Below are positions 1 through 9,272 of a DNA stretch of 64,000 nucleotides, in pieces (position 1 is the first letter of the stretch; each line of letters begins with the position of its first letter). The stretch is from Pseudomonas sp. PB120 (GTDB lineage Bacteria > Pseudomonadota > Gammaproteobacteria > Pseudomonadales > Pseudomonadaceae), in assembly GCF_009761815.1 (NCBI RefSeq), contig NZ_RWIN01000017.1, forward strand, positions 1-64,000, written 5' to 3'. A program made the position numbers and the translations under genes. The notes beneath the pieces are model-generated. The model did not search any database and was not told where the DNA came from. It was given only the letters and a program-made list of their open reading frames with translations.

Positions 1-50
1 CCCACAGGGGAATGCATTCCAAATGTGGGAGCGAGCCTGCTCGCGATGGC
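1..50. repeat. REP element
   Basis: The core TGTGGGAGCGAGCCTGCTCGC lies at about 24-50, and a CCCACAGGGG fragment at 1-10 may be the end of an inverted partner. It is the common intergenic palindrome of fluorescent pseudomonads and lies just beyond the 3' end of the first gene. Confidence 0.75.
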
Positions 51-80
51 GTCAGTACAGGCAACGGCGGAGGAAAGTAA

Positions 81-419
81 TCAGATCAATCCAATCTCAT
101 CATCATCAACCAAATGACTCAACCCGCCCAACGCCTCACGGGCCTGGGTCCGGTCCATGAGTTTGGCTTGTGCGGCCGCCGGCAGGTCGGTGACGAGGAT
201 GACCCCTTTAGTGATCAGCACCTGGATCAAGTCGTCCAGAACCCGGATCATTTCCAGGTCGCTCTGCTTGAGCTGTTTGAGGCTGTTGGCCATGACTTCG
301 CTGGCGAACCAGGCCTGAAGGTCAGGGTGGTCGGCCGGCAAGGTTTCGGTGGCACCGGTGTAAGCCTCCGCTGACACGCGCGTCAGTTGGCCTTGTATAT
401 CGCGTTGCACGTAGAACAT
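81..419 (-). CDS. Small conserved Pseudomonas protein, function unknown
   Basis: This is a 112-residue acidic cytoplasmic protein with no signal peptide or membrane segment. I chose the ATG at 419 (MFYVQRD...) rather than the in-frame start at 464 because a strong GGGGAGGGA ribosome site lies 5-7 bases upstream of it. The middle part (SLKQLKQSDLEMIRVLDDLI) looks helical. Close homologues in Pseudomonas are, from memory, often labelled 'tryptophan synthase subunit beta', but nothing here resembles the PLP enzyme and the length is far too short, so I treat that label as a misannotation. It is divergent from the TauD operon and shares the upstream region that holds the conserved 493-530 element. 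Confidence 0.75.
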   Translation of the reverse strand: MFYVQRDIQGQLTRVSAEAYTGATETLPADHPDLQAWFASEVMANSLKQLKQSDLEMIRVLDDLIQVLITKGVILVTDLPAAAQAKLMDRTQAREALGGLSHLVDDDEIGLI

Positions 420-492
420 TGCACATCCCTCCCCAGTGGCGCCGCGTAATCCTGTCAGCAGCATAGGCGAATTAAGCCATATGGTTATTCGC

Positions 493-530
493 TAACGGTA
501 TTTAAATTAGAGTTCTTATATCTATAAAGT
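493..530 (+). promoter_or_regulatory. Conserved 38-bp upstream element, copy A
   Basis: An AT-rich block begins TAACGGTATTTAAATT and ends in TATAAAGT. It matches 55524-55561 at 32 of 38 positions without gaps, and the first 16 bases are identical. It contains the small palindrome TTATA-TC-TATAA. It ends 119 bp before the dioxygenase start. Both downstream operons are sulfur-related by content, so a shared sulfur-starvation activator site (CysB or another LysR-type protein) overlapping a promoter is the inference. Confidence 0.65.
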
Positions 531-649
531 TACACCCCTGCGTACCTGCCGACCAATCGGCGCGCCGCACGATATGAACCAACACGGGGTCTCCGTGAGT
601 TTCTGATCGACGTGCGCGCCAGTGAGCGTGCCGTGCGTGGGAGTTAACT

Positions 650-1546
650 ATGTCTGCTGCTACTGCTGCCCCAAGCGCCGCGACCCTCGCGCCGCAGTTT
701 TTCGACATTCGCCCCTTCAGTGGCGCTGTCGGTGCTGAAATTATCGGCCTGGACCTGTCCCGCCCGATCAATGACCAGGACTTTGCACGCATCCACCGCG
801 CGCACCTGGACCATCACGTGGTGGTGTTCCGCGACCAACGCATTACTCCCGAACAACAAATCGCCTTCAGCCGCCGTTTCGGCGTGTTGCAGATCCATGT
901 GCTCAAGCAATTCCTGCTGGCCGGGCACCCGGAAATACTCATTGTTTCCAACATCATCGAAAACGGCCAATCCATCGGTCTCGGTGACGCCGGCAAGTTC
1001 TGGCACTCCGACCTTTCATACAAGGAACTGCCGAGCCTGGGCTCGATGCTGCACGCTCAAGAGCTGCCGGCCGAAGGTGGCGACACTTTGTTCGCCGACA
1101 TGCACAAAGCCTGGGACAACCTCCCGCAAGCCCTGCGCACAGCCGTCGAAGGTCGCTCGGCCGCACACTCTTATACCGCGCGCTACAGCGAAACCAAATT
1201 CGAAGGCAACTGGCGCCCGACCCTGACGCCTGAGCAGCTCGCCCAAGTCGCCGAAGTGGTTCACCCGATCGTTCGCACTCACCCGGAGAACGGCCGCAAG
1301 GCGTTGTTCGTCAGCGAAGGTTTCACCACGCGCATCGTCGGCTTACCGGAAGACGAGAGCAAGCAATTACTCGACGAGCTCTACGCGCACAGCGTGCTGC
1401 CACAAAATATCTACCGCCATCAATGGCAGCCTCACGACGTGGTGTTCTGGGACAACCGCTCGCTGATCCACCTGGCTGCCGGATGCCCGAGCTTTCTGCG
1501 CCGCAAGCTGTATCGCACCACCATCCAGGGCGATGCGCCTTTCTGA
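650..1546 (+). CDS. TauD/TfdA-family 2-oxoglutarate-dependent dioxygenase
   Basis: This 298-residue Fe(II)/2-oxoglutarate dioxygenase is of the family that oxidises taurine, alkanesulfonates or alkyl sulfates to release sulfite or sulfate. The facial triad is visible as H119-x-D121 (WHSD) and H274 (LIHLA). T146 in GGDT and an Arg in the C-terminal RRKLYRT segment fit 2-oxoglutarate binding. GGGAG at 639-643 supports the start. It leads an operon with a binding protein, ATPase and permease of the sulfonate/nitrate type, so an organosulfur substrate is likely. It could be TauD-like or AtsK-like; the sequence alone does not fix the substrate. Confidence 0.88.
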   Translation: MSAATAAPSAATLAPQFFDIRPFSGAVGAEIIGLDLSRPINDQDFARIHRAHLDHHVVVFRDQRITPEQQIAFSRRFGVLQIHVLKQFLLAGHPEILIVSNIIENGQSIGLGDAGKFWHSDLSYKELPSLGSMLHAQELPAEGGDTLFADMHKAWDNLPQALRTAVEGRSAAHSYTARYSETKFEGNWRPTLTPEQLAQVAEVVHPIVRTHPENGRKALFVSEGFTTRIVGLPEDESKQLLDELYAHSVLPQNIYRHQWQPHDVVFWDNRSLIHLAAGCPSFLRRKLYRTTIQGDAPF

Positions 1547-1563
1547 TTAGCCGGAGAATCACC

Positions 1564-2589
1564 ATGTCCAAACGTCTTCCATTTGCACCGTTGGCCGCGG
1601 CCATTGGCCTGGGTTTCAGCTTGATCGCCGGCAACCTGGTGGCGCCAACCGTGGCCCATGCCGAAGGTGAAATCCGTATCGCCGAACAATTCGGCATCGT
1701 TTACCTGCTGCTCAACGTGGTGCGCGACCAGAATCTGATCGAGAAATATGGCAAGCAGGAAGGGATCGACATCAAGGTCGACTGGACCCAGCTGTCCGGC
1801 GGCGCGGCGGTCAACGATGCGCTGCTCTCTGGTTCTATCGACATTGCCGGCGCTGGCGTCGGGCCGTTGCTGACCATCTGGGACCGCACGCACGGCAAGC
1901 AAAACGTCAAAGCCGTCGCCTCCCTCGGCAACTTTCCGTACTACCTGGTGAGCAATAATCCCAAGGTCAAAACCATCGCGGACTTCACCGAGAAGGACCG
2001 TATCGCGGTGCCGGCTGTAGGCGTGTCGGTGCAGTCGCGCTTCCTGCAGTACGCGGCAGCCAAGCAGTGGGGTGACAAGGAATTCAATCGCCTCGACAAG
2101 TACACCATCGCCGTTCCACACCCTGACGCCACGGCCGCGCTGATCGCCGGCGGCACCGAGTTGACCGGGCACTTCTCCAACCCGCCGTTCCAGGATCAAG
2201 CCCTGGAAAATCCGAACGTGCACGTGGTGCTCAATTCCTATGACGTGCTCGGCCCTAACTCGCCAACCGTGCTGTTCGCCACCGAAAAATTCCGCGACGA
2301 GAATCCGAAAACCTATAAGGCATTCGTCGAGGCGCTGACCGAAGCGGCGCAGTTCGCACAGAACGATAAAGGCGCGGCAGCCGACACGTACATCCGCGTC
2401 ACCAAGGCAAAAATCGACCGCGCGGCGTTGCTGAAAATCATCGACAACCCGCAGTTCGAATTCAGCGTCACGCCGAAAAATACGTATCCACTGGCCGAAT
2501 TCCTCTACCGCGTCGGTGCGATCAAAAACAAACCGGATTCGTGGAAGGACTACTTCTTCCAGGATGCCAAACCGCTGCAAGGGAGCTGA
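1564..2589 (+). CDS. ABC transporter periplasmic substrate-binding protein, sulfonate/nitrate/taurine type
   Basis: The product has 341 residues with a Sec signal peptide (hydrophobic to about residue 29, cleavage after VAHA). The mature part has the SsuA/NrtA/TauA-like two-lobed fold: an EIRIAEQFG first strand, a GGAAVNDALLSGSIDIAGAG ligand-loop region and a late LFATEKFRDENP segment. The start at 1564 lies 17 bases after the dioxygenase stop and follows CCGGAGAATCACC. It presumably captures the organosulfur compound oxidised by the preceding dioxygenase. The ligand is inferred from context. Confidence 0.88.
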   Translation: MSKRLPFAPLAAAIGLGFSLIAGNLVAPTVAHAEGEIRIAEQFGIVYLLLNVVRDQNLIEKYGKQEGIDIKVDWTQLSGGAAVNDALLSGSIDIAGAGVGPLLTIWDRTHGKQNVKAVASLGNFPYYLVSNNPKVKTIADFTEKDRIAVPAVGVSVQSRFLQYAAAKQWGDKEFNRLDKYTIAVPHPDATAALIAGGTELTGHFSNPPFQDQALENPNVHVVLNSYDVLGPNSPTVLFATEKFRDENPKTYKAFVEALTEAAQFAQNDKGAAADTYIRVTKAKIDRAALLKIIDNPQFEFSVTPKNTYPLAEFLYRVGAIKNKPDSWKDYFFQDAKPLQGS

Positions 2590-2594
2590 TTGAA

Positions 2595-3455
2595 ATGAAC
2601 GCCCCTTTGCAAGGCCACACGGTCAGCAAACCGAACGCAGCAGCCCAGGCGCTGTTGTCGGTCGACAACGTCAGCCTCGAATACCGCACGCCGCAGCGTG
2701 TGGTTAGAGCGACCCACCAAGTCAGTTTTGAAATCGATCCGGCGGACCGTTTTGTGCTCCTCGGCCCGTCCGGGTGCGGCAAGTCGACCTTGCTCAAAGC
2801 CGTTGCCGGATTCATTGCCCCCGTCGAAGGCGAGATTCGTCTGCAAGGGCAAACCGTCCATGCGCCAGGCCCGGACCGGATTGTGGTATTCCAGGAGTTC
2901 GACCAACTGCCGCCGTGGAAAACCGTCAAACAGAACGTGATGTTTCCGCTGCTGGCGTCCAAAACCCTCAAGCGCCGAGAAGCTGAAGAACGGGCGCTGC
3001 ACTATCTGGACAAGGTCGGTCTGGCGGCGTTTGCCGATGCTTATCCGCACACCTTGTCAGGCGGCATGAAGGCTCGCGTGGCTATTGCGCGGGCGTTGGC
3101 GATGCAGCCGAAAATCCTCTTGATGGACGAACCCTTCGCAGCGTTGGATGCGCTGACCCGGCGCAAGATGCAGGAAGAATTGCTGCTGCTTTGGGAGGAG
3201 GTGCGCTTCACGTTGTTGTTCGTTACGCACTCCATCGAAGAAGCGCTGGTGGTTGGCAATCGCATCTTGCTGTTGTCGCCGCATCCGGGACGTGTGCGGG
3301 CGGAAGTGCACAGCCATCAATACGATTTGCACAGCCTCGGCGGCGTAGCGTTTCAGGAGTCGGCGCGGCGCATTCATCGGTTGTTGTTCGATGAAGGCCA
3401 GTCTCCGGAAACCGAGCGTGAGCTGGATTTTTCAGACATCCGCATCGCTTATTGA
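2595..3455 (+). CDS. ABC transporter ATP-binding protein, sulfonate/nitrate/taurine type
   Basis: This is a 286-residue ATPase of the SsuB/TauB class. Walker A GPSGCGKS is at residues 57-64, the Q-loop glutamine near 100, the signature LSGGM at 154-158 and Walker B ILLMDEP at 174-180. The start ATG is 5 bases beyond the stop of the binding protein. About 20 residues precede the ABC domain. It would energise the permease encoded next. Confidence 0.9.
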   Translation: MNAPLQGHTVSKPNAAAQALLSVDNVSLEYRTPQRVVRATHQVSFEIDPADRFVLLGPSGCGKSTLLKAVAGFIAPVEGEIRLQGQTVHAPGPDRIVVFQEFDQLPPWKTVKQNVMFPLLASKTLKRREAEERALHYLDKVGLAAFADAYPHTLSGGMKARVAIARALAMQPKILLMDEPFAALDALTRRKMQEELLLLWEEVRFTLLFVTHSIEEALVVGNRILLLSPHPGRVRAEVHSHQYDLHSLGGVAFQESARRIHRLLFDEGQSPETERELDFSDIRIAY

Positions 3456-3475
3456 GCCATTGAGAGGAGTGCCCG

Positions 3476-4342
3476 ATGAGCCATTTATCATCCGCGCGTG
3501 AAGAATTCGAAACCGTTTTGCAGCCGTTGACGAGCGTGCCGCTGGAGCGGGAATTACCCCTTGGCCAGCGTCTGTGGCAACAGGGCTGGATACGTAAAAG
3601 CCTGATCCTGATTTTGCTCGCGGTGCTGTGGGAAATCGTCGCCCGGGTGCAAAACAACGACCTGCTATTGCCGAGTTTTCTGCAAACCAGCAGCGCGCTG
3701 TACGACGGTCTGCTTAGCGGCGAATTGCTCGGAAAAGTGTGGATTTCGCTGGTGGTGTTGCTGAAGGGTTATTTGATCGGCATCGTCCTGGCGTTTGCCT
3801 TGACCACGCTGGCGGTGTCGACCCAGTTTGGACGCGATCTGTTGAGCACGCTGACTTCGATGTTCAACCCGCTGCCGGCCATTGCGTTGCTGCCGTTGGC
3901 GCTGTTGTGGTTTGGCCTGGGGCAGAACAGCCTGATTTTCGTGCTGGTGCATTCGGTGCTCTGGGCGTTGGCGTTGAACACTTATGCCGGATTTCTGGGC
4001 GTCTCGGAAACTTTGCGCATGGCCGGTCGCAACTATGGTTTGAAAGGCATGCGCTTCGTGCTGTTCATCCTGATACCGGCGGCGTTGCCTTCGATTCTCG
4101 CCGGGCTGAAAATCGGTTGGGCGTTTGCCTGGCGTACGCTGATTGCCGCTGAGTTGGTGTTTGGTGCGACCAGCGGCAAGGGTGGGCTGGGGTGGTACAT
4201 TTTTCAGAATCGCAATGAGCTGTACACGGATAAGGTGTTTGCCGGGTTGGCGGTGGTGATCCTGATTGGGTTGCTGGTGGAGAATCTGGTGTTTGATACG
4301 TTGGAGCGGGTGACGGTGAAGCGGTGGGGGATGCAGCGGTGA
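3476..4342 (+). CDS. ABC transporter permease, sulfonate/nitrate/taurine type
   Basis: The product has 288 residues and about six membrane segments, starting after a cytoplasmic N-terminus of about 40 residues (first helix SLILILLAVLWEIVA). The coupling motif region follows the fourth helix and the family's GWAFAWRTLIAAELV segment is near the C-terminus. AGAGGAG upstream supports the ATG at 3476. It is the last gene of the TauD-ABC operon, and its stop is followed within 35 bp by the convergent RHS gene. Confidence 0.9.
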   Translation: MSHLSSAREEFETVLQPLTSVPLERELPLGQRLWQQGWIRKSLILILLAVLWEIVARVQNNDLLLPSFLQTSSALYDGLLSGELLGKVWISLVVLLKGYLIGIVLAFALTTLAVSTQFGRDLLSTLTSMFNPLPAIALLPLALLWFGLGQNSLIFVLVHSVLWALALNTYAGFLGVSETLRMAGRNYGLKGMRFVLFILIPAALPSILAGLKIGWAFAWRTLIAAELVFGATSGKGGLGWYIFQNRNELYTDKVFAGLAVVILIGLLVENLVFDTLERVTVKRWGMQR

Positions 4343-4377
4343 TCTTTACGAGTAGGTGTAGTGCTTATTCATAAGGG

Positions 4378-5286
4378 TCATTGCCTGTTTCTTCTTATGG
4401 ATGAGTTGGACGAGCTAGAACTCCAGTCGCTCGGCCCTGACTCTCCTGACCATCTACTACCTGTATCCCATCTTGGCTCAGGTCTGCTTGGTTGTATGGC
4501 GGCGCCATTACGAACAGTGGGCGGTGCAGATGGAGTTGCGGCTGCCCTTGGCGCAGGGGCAGACTGACTGGGTTTGACAACCGCAGTCTGTGTTGAACGA
4601 CCGTAATTTGGACTCACTACAGCTACTTGTGTTGATCGATCTCGAGCGGCCAGACGATCCCACATGTTTCCGGTGGAACCGAGCCCCGAACCGTTGTAAG
4701 AAGCCTCGGAGCCAGGGGTAGAGCTTCCTCCCACAACATTGTGATGCAACCCCCCTTTCTTTGCGGAGGGGAGAGCAGTAATTGGCTTGGGCTGCGCTCC
4801 AGGCTGAAGTGCGCTCCCGTTCGTAAGGCCCAGTCCATTAGGCAATCCGCCATTGCCACTCACCGTAGAAACCAACGCAGTCACCGGATTCTGGCCGGCT
4901 GCTCTTTGCACCTGATACGCGCCCAGGAAATTATTTTTCATTGCTCTCAGGTGGGTGCCAAGGGCAGCGAAGAAATTATGCCCTGTCGGGTCCTTGTTCA
5001 TCACGGGCTCGCCGCCGCAATACATGTACGCGTTCAATCCACCCTGCTCAAACGGACTCAAACTATCCGGGCTATGAAAGCGCTTTAATCGCGGGTTGTA
5101 AGCTCGATAGCCGTTGCCCAGCAAATACCAACCCATTCGTGACTCGCAAAGTTCACCGTTGAACCCCAATCGAGCCGTTACCGTGTGTTGCGCTGACCGA
5201 TGCCCATAGGCGGAGTACACAATACGATTGATCTCCCCGGTGACTTCGCCGAGCACCGAGTTCTTGATATCGGCCGCCAGCAACAC
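4378..5286 (-). CDS. RHS repeat-associated core protein (orphan RHS tip), probably frameshifted at its start
   Basis: The open frame encodes a stand-alone RHS tip: YSAYGHR, GFNGE, YLLGNGYRAYNP and the core motif SPFEQGGLNAYMYC-GG-DPTGH, followed by about 170 Ser/Pro/Gly-rich residues with no recognised toxin fold. The frame opens only with GTG at 5286 and has no ribosome site there. An ATG at 5318 preceded by AAGGA would give MALSIPTEKRTVLLAAD in frame if the T-run at 5293-5296 had one more base. The intact gene is therefore probably 4378-5318 with a one-base deletion, or the base call is wrong. It is related to the RHS gene at 58816. Confidence 0.7.
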   Translation of the reverse strand: MLLAADIKNSVLGEVTGEINRIVYSAYGHRSAQHTVTARLGFNGELCESRMGWYLLGNGYRAYNPRLKRFHSPDSLSPFEQGGLNAYMYCGGEPVMNKDPTGHNFFAALGTHLRAMKNNFLGAYQVQRAAGQNPVTALVSTVSGNGGLPNGLGLTNGSALQPGAQPKPITALPSAKKGGLHHNVVGGSSTPGSEASYNGSGLGSTGNMWDRLAARDRSTQVAVVSPNYGRSTQTAVVKPSQSAPAPRAAATPSAPPTVRNGAAIQPSRPEPRWDTGSRWSGESGPSDWSSSSSNSSIRRNRQ

Positions 5287-5482
5287 GGTGCGTTTTCAGT
5301 TGGGATGGAGAGCGCCATGGATGAGCTGTCCTTAGTGATCAAATCGTAACCATCGAATGCCTCCAGTTTTACGCCCTCCGCCCAACGCTGGGAACTATCA
5401 GAACTGATAGGGCCGCGGAGGTTAATCTCAATCCTGCTAGCATTGCGTCTGACTCAATCCACACCCAGAAAGAGTGCCCGCC

Positions 5483-6415
<933 letters not shown>

Positions 6416-6420
6416 ACCCC

Positions 6421-6512
6421 TGTAGGAGCGAGCCTGCTCGCGATGAGGCCATCAGCTTCGACATTGATGTCGACGGACAGTACGTCATCGCGAGCAGGTT
6501 CACTTCCACAGG
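6421..6512. repeat. REPIN (inverted REP pair)
   Basis: TGTAGGAGCGAGCCTGCTCGCGATG at the left is mirrored by CATCGCGAGCAGG...CCACAGG at the right, with about 40 bases between. It lies between the LysR gene and the efflux operon and could fold into a long hairpin. Confidence 0.8.
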
Positions 6513-6642
6513 GATGGTTTGCATCCGAAGTGGCATGCATCGTTGCGTATGACGCACTTATAACCTGCCGATAAGTTGATTTTCGTAACGCCCCGCGATT
6601 CTTAGAATGCTCCGGACTCAATAAACCCGGAGCGTGCAGTAC

Positions 6643-8181
6643 ATGACTTCCCTCTCGGTCACGGCTCCCCTCGCCGAGATCAGCCCAGCACCCGCCGTAA
6701 CGTCAGCGGTTTTCGGCCCGCGGATCATCATCGGCCTGGTGGGTGTGTTGCTGGCGGTGCTGGTGTCGGGGCTGAACGAGATGGTGACCAAAGTGGCCCT
6801 GGCGGACATTCGCGGCGCGTTGGCCATCGGCCACGACGAAGGCACCTGGCTGGTCGCCTGTTATGCCGCGACCTCGGTAGCCGCCATGGCCTTCGCGCCG
6901 TGGTGTGCGGTGACGTTTTCGTTGCGACGTTTCACCCTCTGCGCCATCAGTGTTTTCACGTTGTTGGGCGTGCTCTGCCCGTTCGCGCCGAACTACGAAA
7001 GCCTGCTGCTCATGCGTACGTTGCAGGGCCTGGCCGGCGGTGCGTTGCCGCCGATGCTGATGACCGTCGCACTGCGCTTTCTACCGGCCAACGTGAAGCT
7101 TTACGGCCTGGCCGGTTACGCCCTGACGGCGACGTTCGGTCCGGGGCTCGGCACCCCGCTGGCCGGGCTGTGGACCGAATACGTGGGCTGGCAATGGACC
7201 TTCTGGCAAATCATCGCGCCGTGCCTGATCGCCATGCTCGCCGTGGCTTACGGTTTGCCCCAGGACCCGCTGCGCCTGGAGCGCTTCAAGCAATTCAACT
7301 GGCGCGGTTTGCTATTGGGATTTCCGGCGATCTGCATGCTGGTGATCGGCATTCTGCAAGGCAATCGGCTGGACTGGTTCGAGTCGAACCTGATCTGCGG
7401 ATTGCTCGGCGGTGGACTGCTGTTGTTGGTGCTGTTCCTGAGCAACGAATGGTCGCAGCCGATCCCGTTTTTCAAAATGCAGATGCTCGGCATCCGCAAC
7501 CTGTCGTTCGCCTTGCTGACGTTGGCGGGCGTGCTCGTGGTGCTGCTGGCGGTGATCGTTATTCCGTCCAGCTACCTGGCGCAGGTGCAGGGTTATCGCC
7601 CGATGCAGACCGCGCCGATCATGCTCCTGGCAGCATTGCCACAGCTGATTGCGCTGCCATTGGTGGCGGCGCTGTGCAACTTGCGGTGGGTCGATTGCCG
7701 TTGGGTGCTGGGGATCGGCTTGAGCATGCTGGCGCTGTCTTGCCTCGGCGGATCGCAGCTGACGTCGGTGTGGATTCGCGATGACTTCTACTTGCTGCAA
7801 CTGCTGCAAATCTTTGGTCAGCCCATGGCCGTGCTGCCGCTGTTGATGCTCGCGACCGGCAGCATTTCCCCCATGGAAGGGCCGTTCGCTTCCGCCTGGT
7901 TCAACACCGTAAAAGGCCTGTCGTCGGTGATCGCCACCGGCGTGATCGAGGCGCTGACCACGTCGCGACTGCACTTTCACTCGACCCTGTTGGTGGACCG
8001 CCTCGGCAACTCGCCGCTGGTCGACGGCGACAGCGCAGGTCTTGCCCACCGGCTTCATGAGCAGGCCGTGGTGCTGACGGCATCGGATCTTTATCTGTGC
8101 ATGAGCGGTGTCGCCCTGACGCTGATCCTGCTGATTTTCTGGCTGCCGACGCGGATGTATCCGCCGCGTGCACCGACCTGA
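6643..8181 (+). CDS. MFS drug-efflux transporter, DHA2/EmrB type
   Basis: The product has 512 residues and about 14 predicted membrane helices, starting with IIIGLVGVLLAVLVSGLNEMV. It has the DHA2-type LLLMRTLQGLAGGALPPMLM helix and FGPGLGTPLAGLWTEYVGWQWTFWQI motif C region. The ATG at 6643 follows GGAG at 6629-6632; GTG 6634 is too close to that site. It would exchange protons for drugs or other amphiphiles across the inner membrane and work with the adaptor and outer-membrane protein encoded downstream. Confidence 0.88.
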   Translation: MTSLSVTAPLAEISPAPAVTSAVFGPRIIIGLVGVLLAVLVSGLNEMVTKVALADIRGALAIGHDEGTWLVACYAATSVAAMAFAPWCAVTFSLRRFTLCAISVFTLLGVLCPFAPNYESLLLMRTLQGLAGGALPPMLMTVALRFLPANVKLYGLAGYALTATFGPGLGTPLAGLWTEYVGWQWTFWQIIAPCLIAMLAVAYGLPQDPLRLERFKQFNWRGLLLGFPAICMLVIGILQGNRLDWFESNLICGLLGGGLLLLVLFLSNEWSQPIPFFKMQMLGIRNLSFALLTLAGVLVVLLAVIVIPSSYLAQVQGYRPMQTAPIMLLAALPQLIALPLVAALCNLRWVDCRWVLGIGLSMLALSCLGGSQLTSVWIRDDFYLLQLLQIFGQPMAVLPLLMLATGSISPMEGPFASAWFNTVKGLSSVIATGVIEALTTSRLHFHSTLLVDRLGNSPLVDGDSAGLAHRLHEQAVVLTASDLYLCMSGVALTLILLIFWLPTRMYPPRAPT

Positions 8182-8207
8182 ATGCTCCACTGAAACAGAA
8201 GGTTTTT

Positions 8208-9272
8208 ATGACGACTCATGCAAAGCAAAAAGTGGCTGTTGGCGTTGGCGCGGCATTGGCAATCAGTGTGCTGGTTTACCTGCTGGTGCCGGGCGTTTTT
8301 GGTAAGCGCACGCAACAGAACACCAATGACGCCTTTGTCTCGGCGGACTTTACTCTGGTGGTGCCGCGTGTTGCCGGGTTCATCAAGGACGTCTTGGTGG
8401 AGGACAACCAGCAAGTGAAGGCCGGGCAGCTGCTGGCACTGATCGACGATCGGGATTTGCGCGCCGCTGCTCAAGCCGCCGACGCCGAGACGCTGGTGGC
8501 CAAGGCACAACTGCAAAACGCACGGGCGACGCTGGAGCGCCAGACGTCGGTCATCGCTCAAGCTCAGGCCACCGTGGTCTCGGCCAAGGCGGAAATGGCT
8601 TTTGCCGAACATGAACTGAACCGCTACGACCACCTCGCCGGCGTGGGCGCCGGCACCGTGCAAAACGCTCAGCAGGCGCGGACCCGAATCGATCAGGCCA
8701 CCGCTCGAATGGCCAACGCCACGGCGGTCCTCGCGGCAGAACGCAAGCAGATCGACATTCTCACTGCGCAACGCGACGCCGCTGAAGGTGGATTGAAACG
8801 CGCGCAAGCGGCGCTGGAAATCGCCAGCTACGAATTGTCCTATACGCGGATCGTCGCGCCTCAGGACGGCATGGTTGGCGAGCGCGCGGTACGTGTCGGG
8901 GCTTATGTCACGCCGGGCAGCAAACTGTTGGCGGTTGTGCCATTGGCGCAGGCTTATGTGGTCGCCAATTTTCAGGAAACCCAGCTGACTGACGTGCGAC
9001 CGGGGCAGCGTGTGCAGGTGCGTGTCGACAGCCTTGGCGGTGAAGCCTTGAATGGTCGGGTCGAGAGCATAGCGCCGGCCACGGGTGTGACGTTTGCGTC
9101 GATCAAACCGGATAACGCGACGGGCAATTTTACCAAGGTGGTGCAGCGGATTCCGGTGAAGATTGTGCTGGAGCCGGGGCAGCCATTGGCTGAGCGGCTG
9201 CGGGTGGGGATGTCGGTGGACGCGCGGATTGATACCGCGAGTGCGGGCGAGCATGAGGTAGTGCAGCGATGA
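8208..9272 (+). CDS. HlyD/EmrA-family membrane-fusion adaptor
   Basis: The product has 354 residues with one N-terminal membrane helix (VAVGVGAALAISVLVYLLVPGVF). A lipoyl-type half (FTLVVPRVAGFIKDVLVEDNQQVKAGQLL) follows, then a long Ala/Gln-rich coiled hairpin at about residues 85-200, a second lipoyl half (YTRIVAPQDGMVGERAVRVGAYV) and a beta-barrel. It bridges the MFS pump and the outer-membrane channel. Its stop overlaps the next gene's ATG (ATGA). Confidence 0.9.
   Translation: MTTHAKQKVAVGVGAALAISVLVYLLVPGVFGKRTQQNTNDAFVSADFTLVVPRVAGFIKDVLVEDNQQVKAGQLLALIDDRDLRAAAQAADAETLVAKAQLQNARATLERQTSVIAQAQATVVSAKAEMAFAEHELNRYDHLAGVGAGTVQNAQQARTRIDQATARMANATAVLAAERKQIDILTAQRDAAEGGLKRAQAALEIASYELSYTRIVAPQDGMVGERAVRVGAYVTPGSKLLAVVPLAQAYVVANFQETQLTDVRPGQRVQVRVDSLGGEALNGRVESIAPATGVTFASIKPDNATGNFTKVVQRIPVKIVLEPGQPLAERLRVGMSVDARIDTASAGEHEVVQR

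Noticed and set aside
1432..2580. A long 382-codon minus-strand frame across the substrate-binding protein gene
   Set aside because: It is the complement of a clear gene with signal peptide and family motifs; the GC-rich codon bias opens such shadow frames throughout the window.
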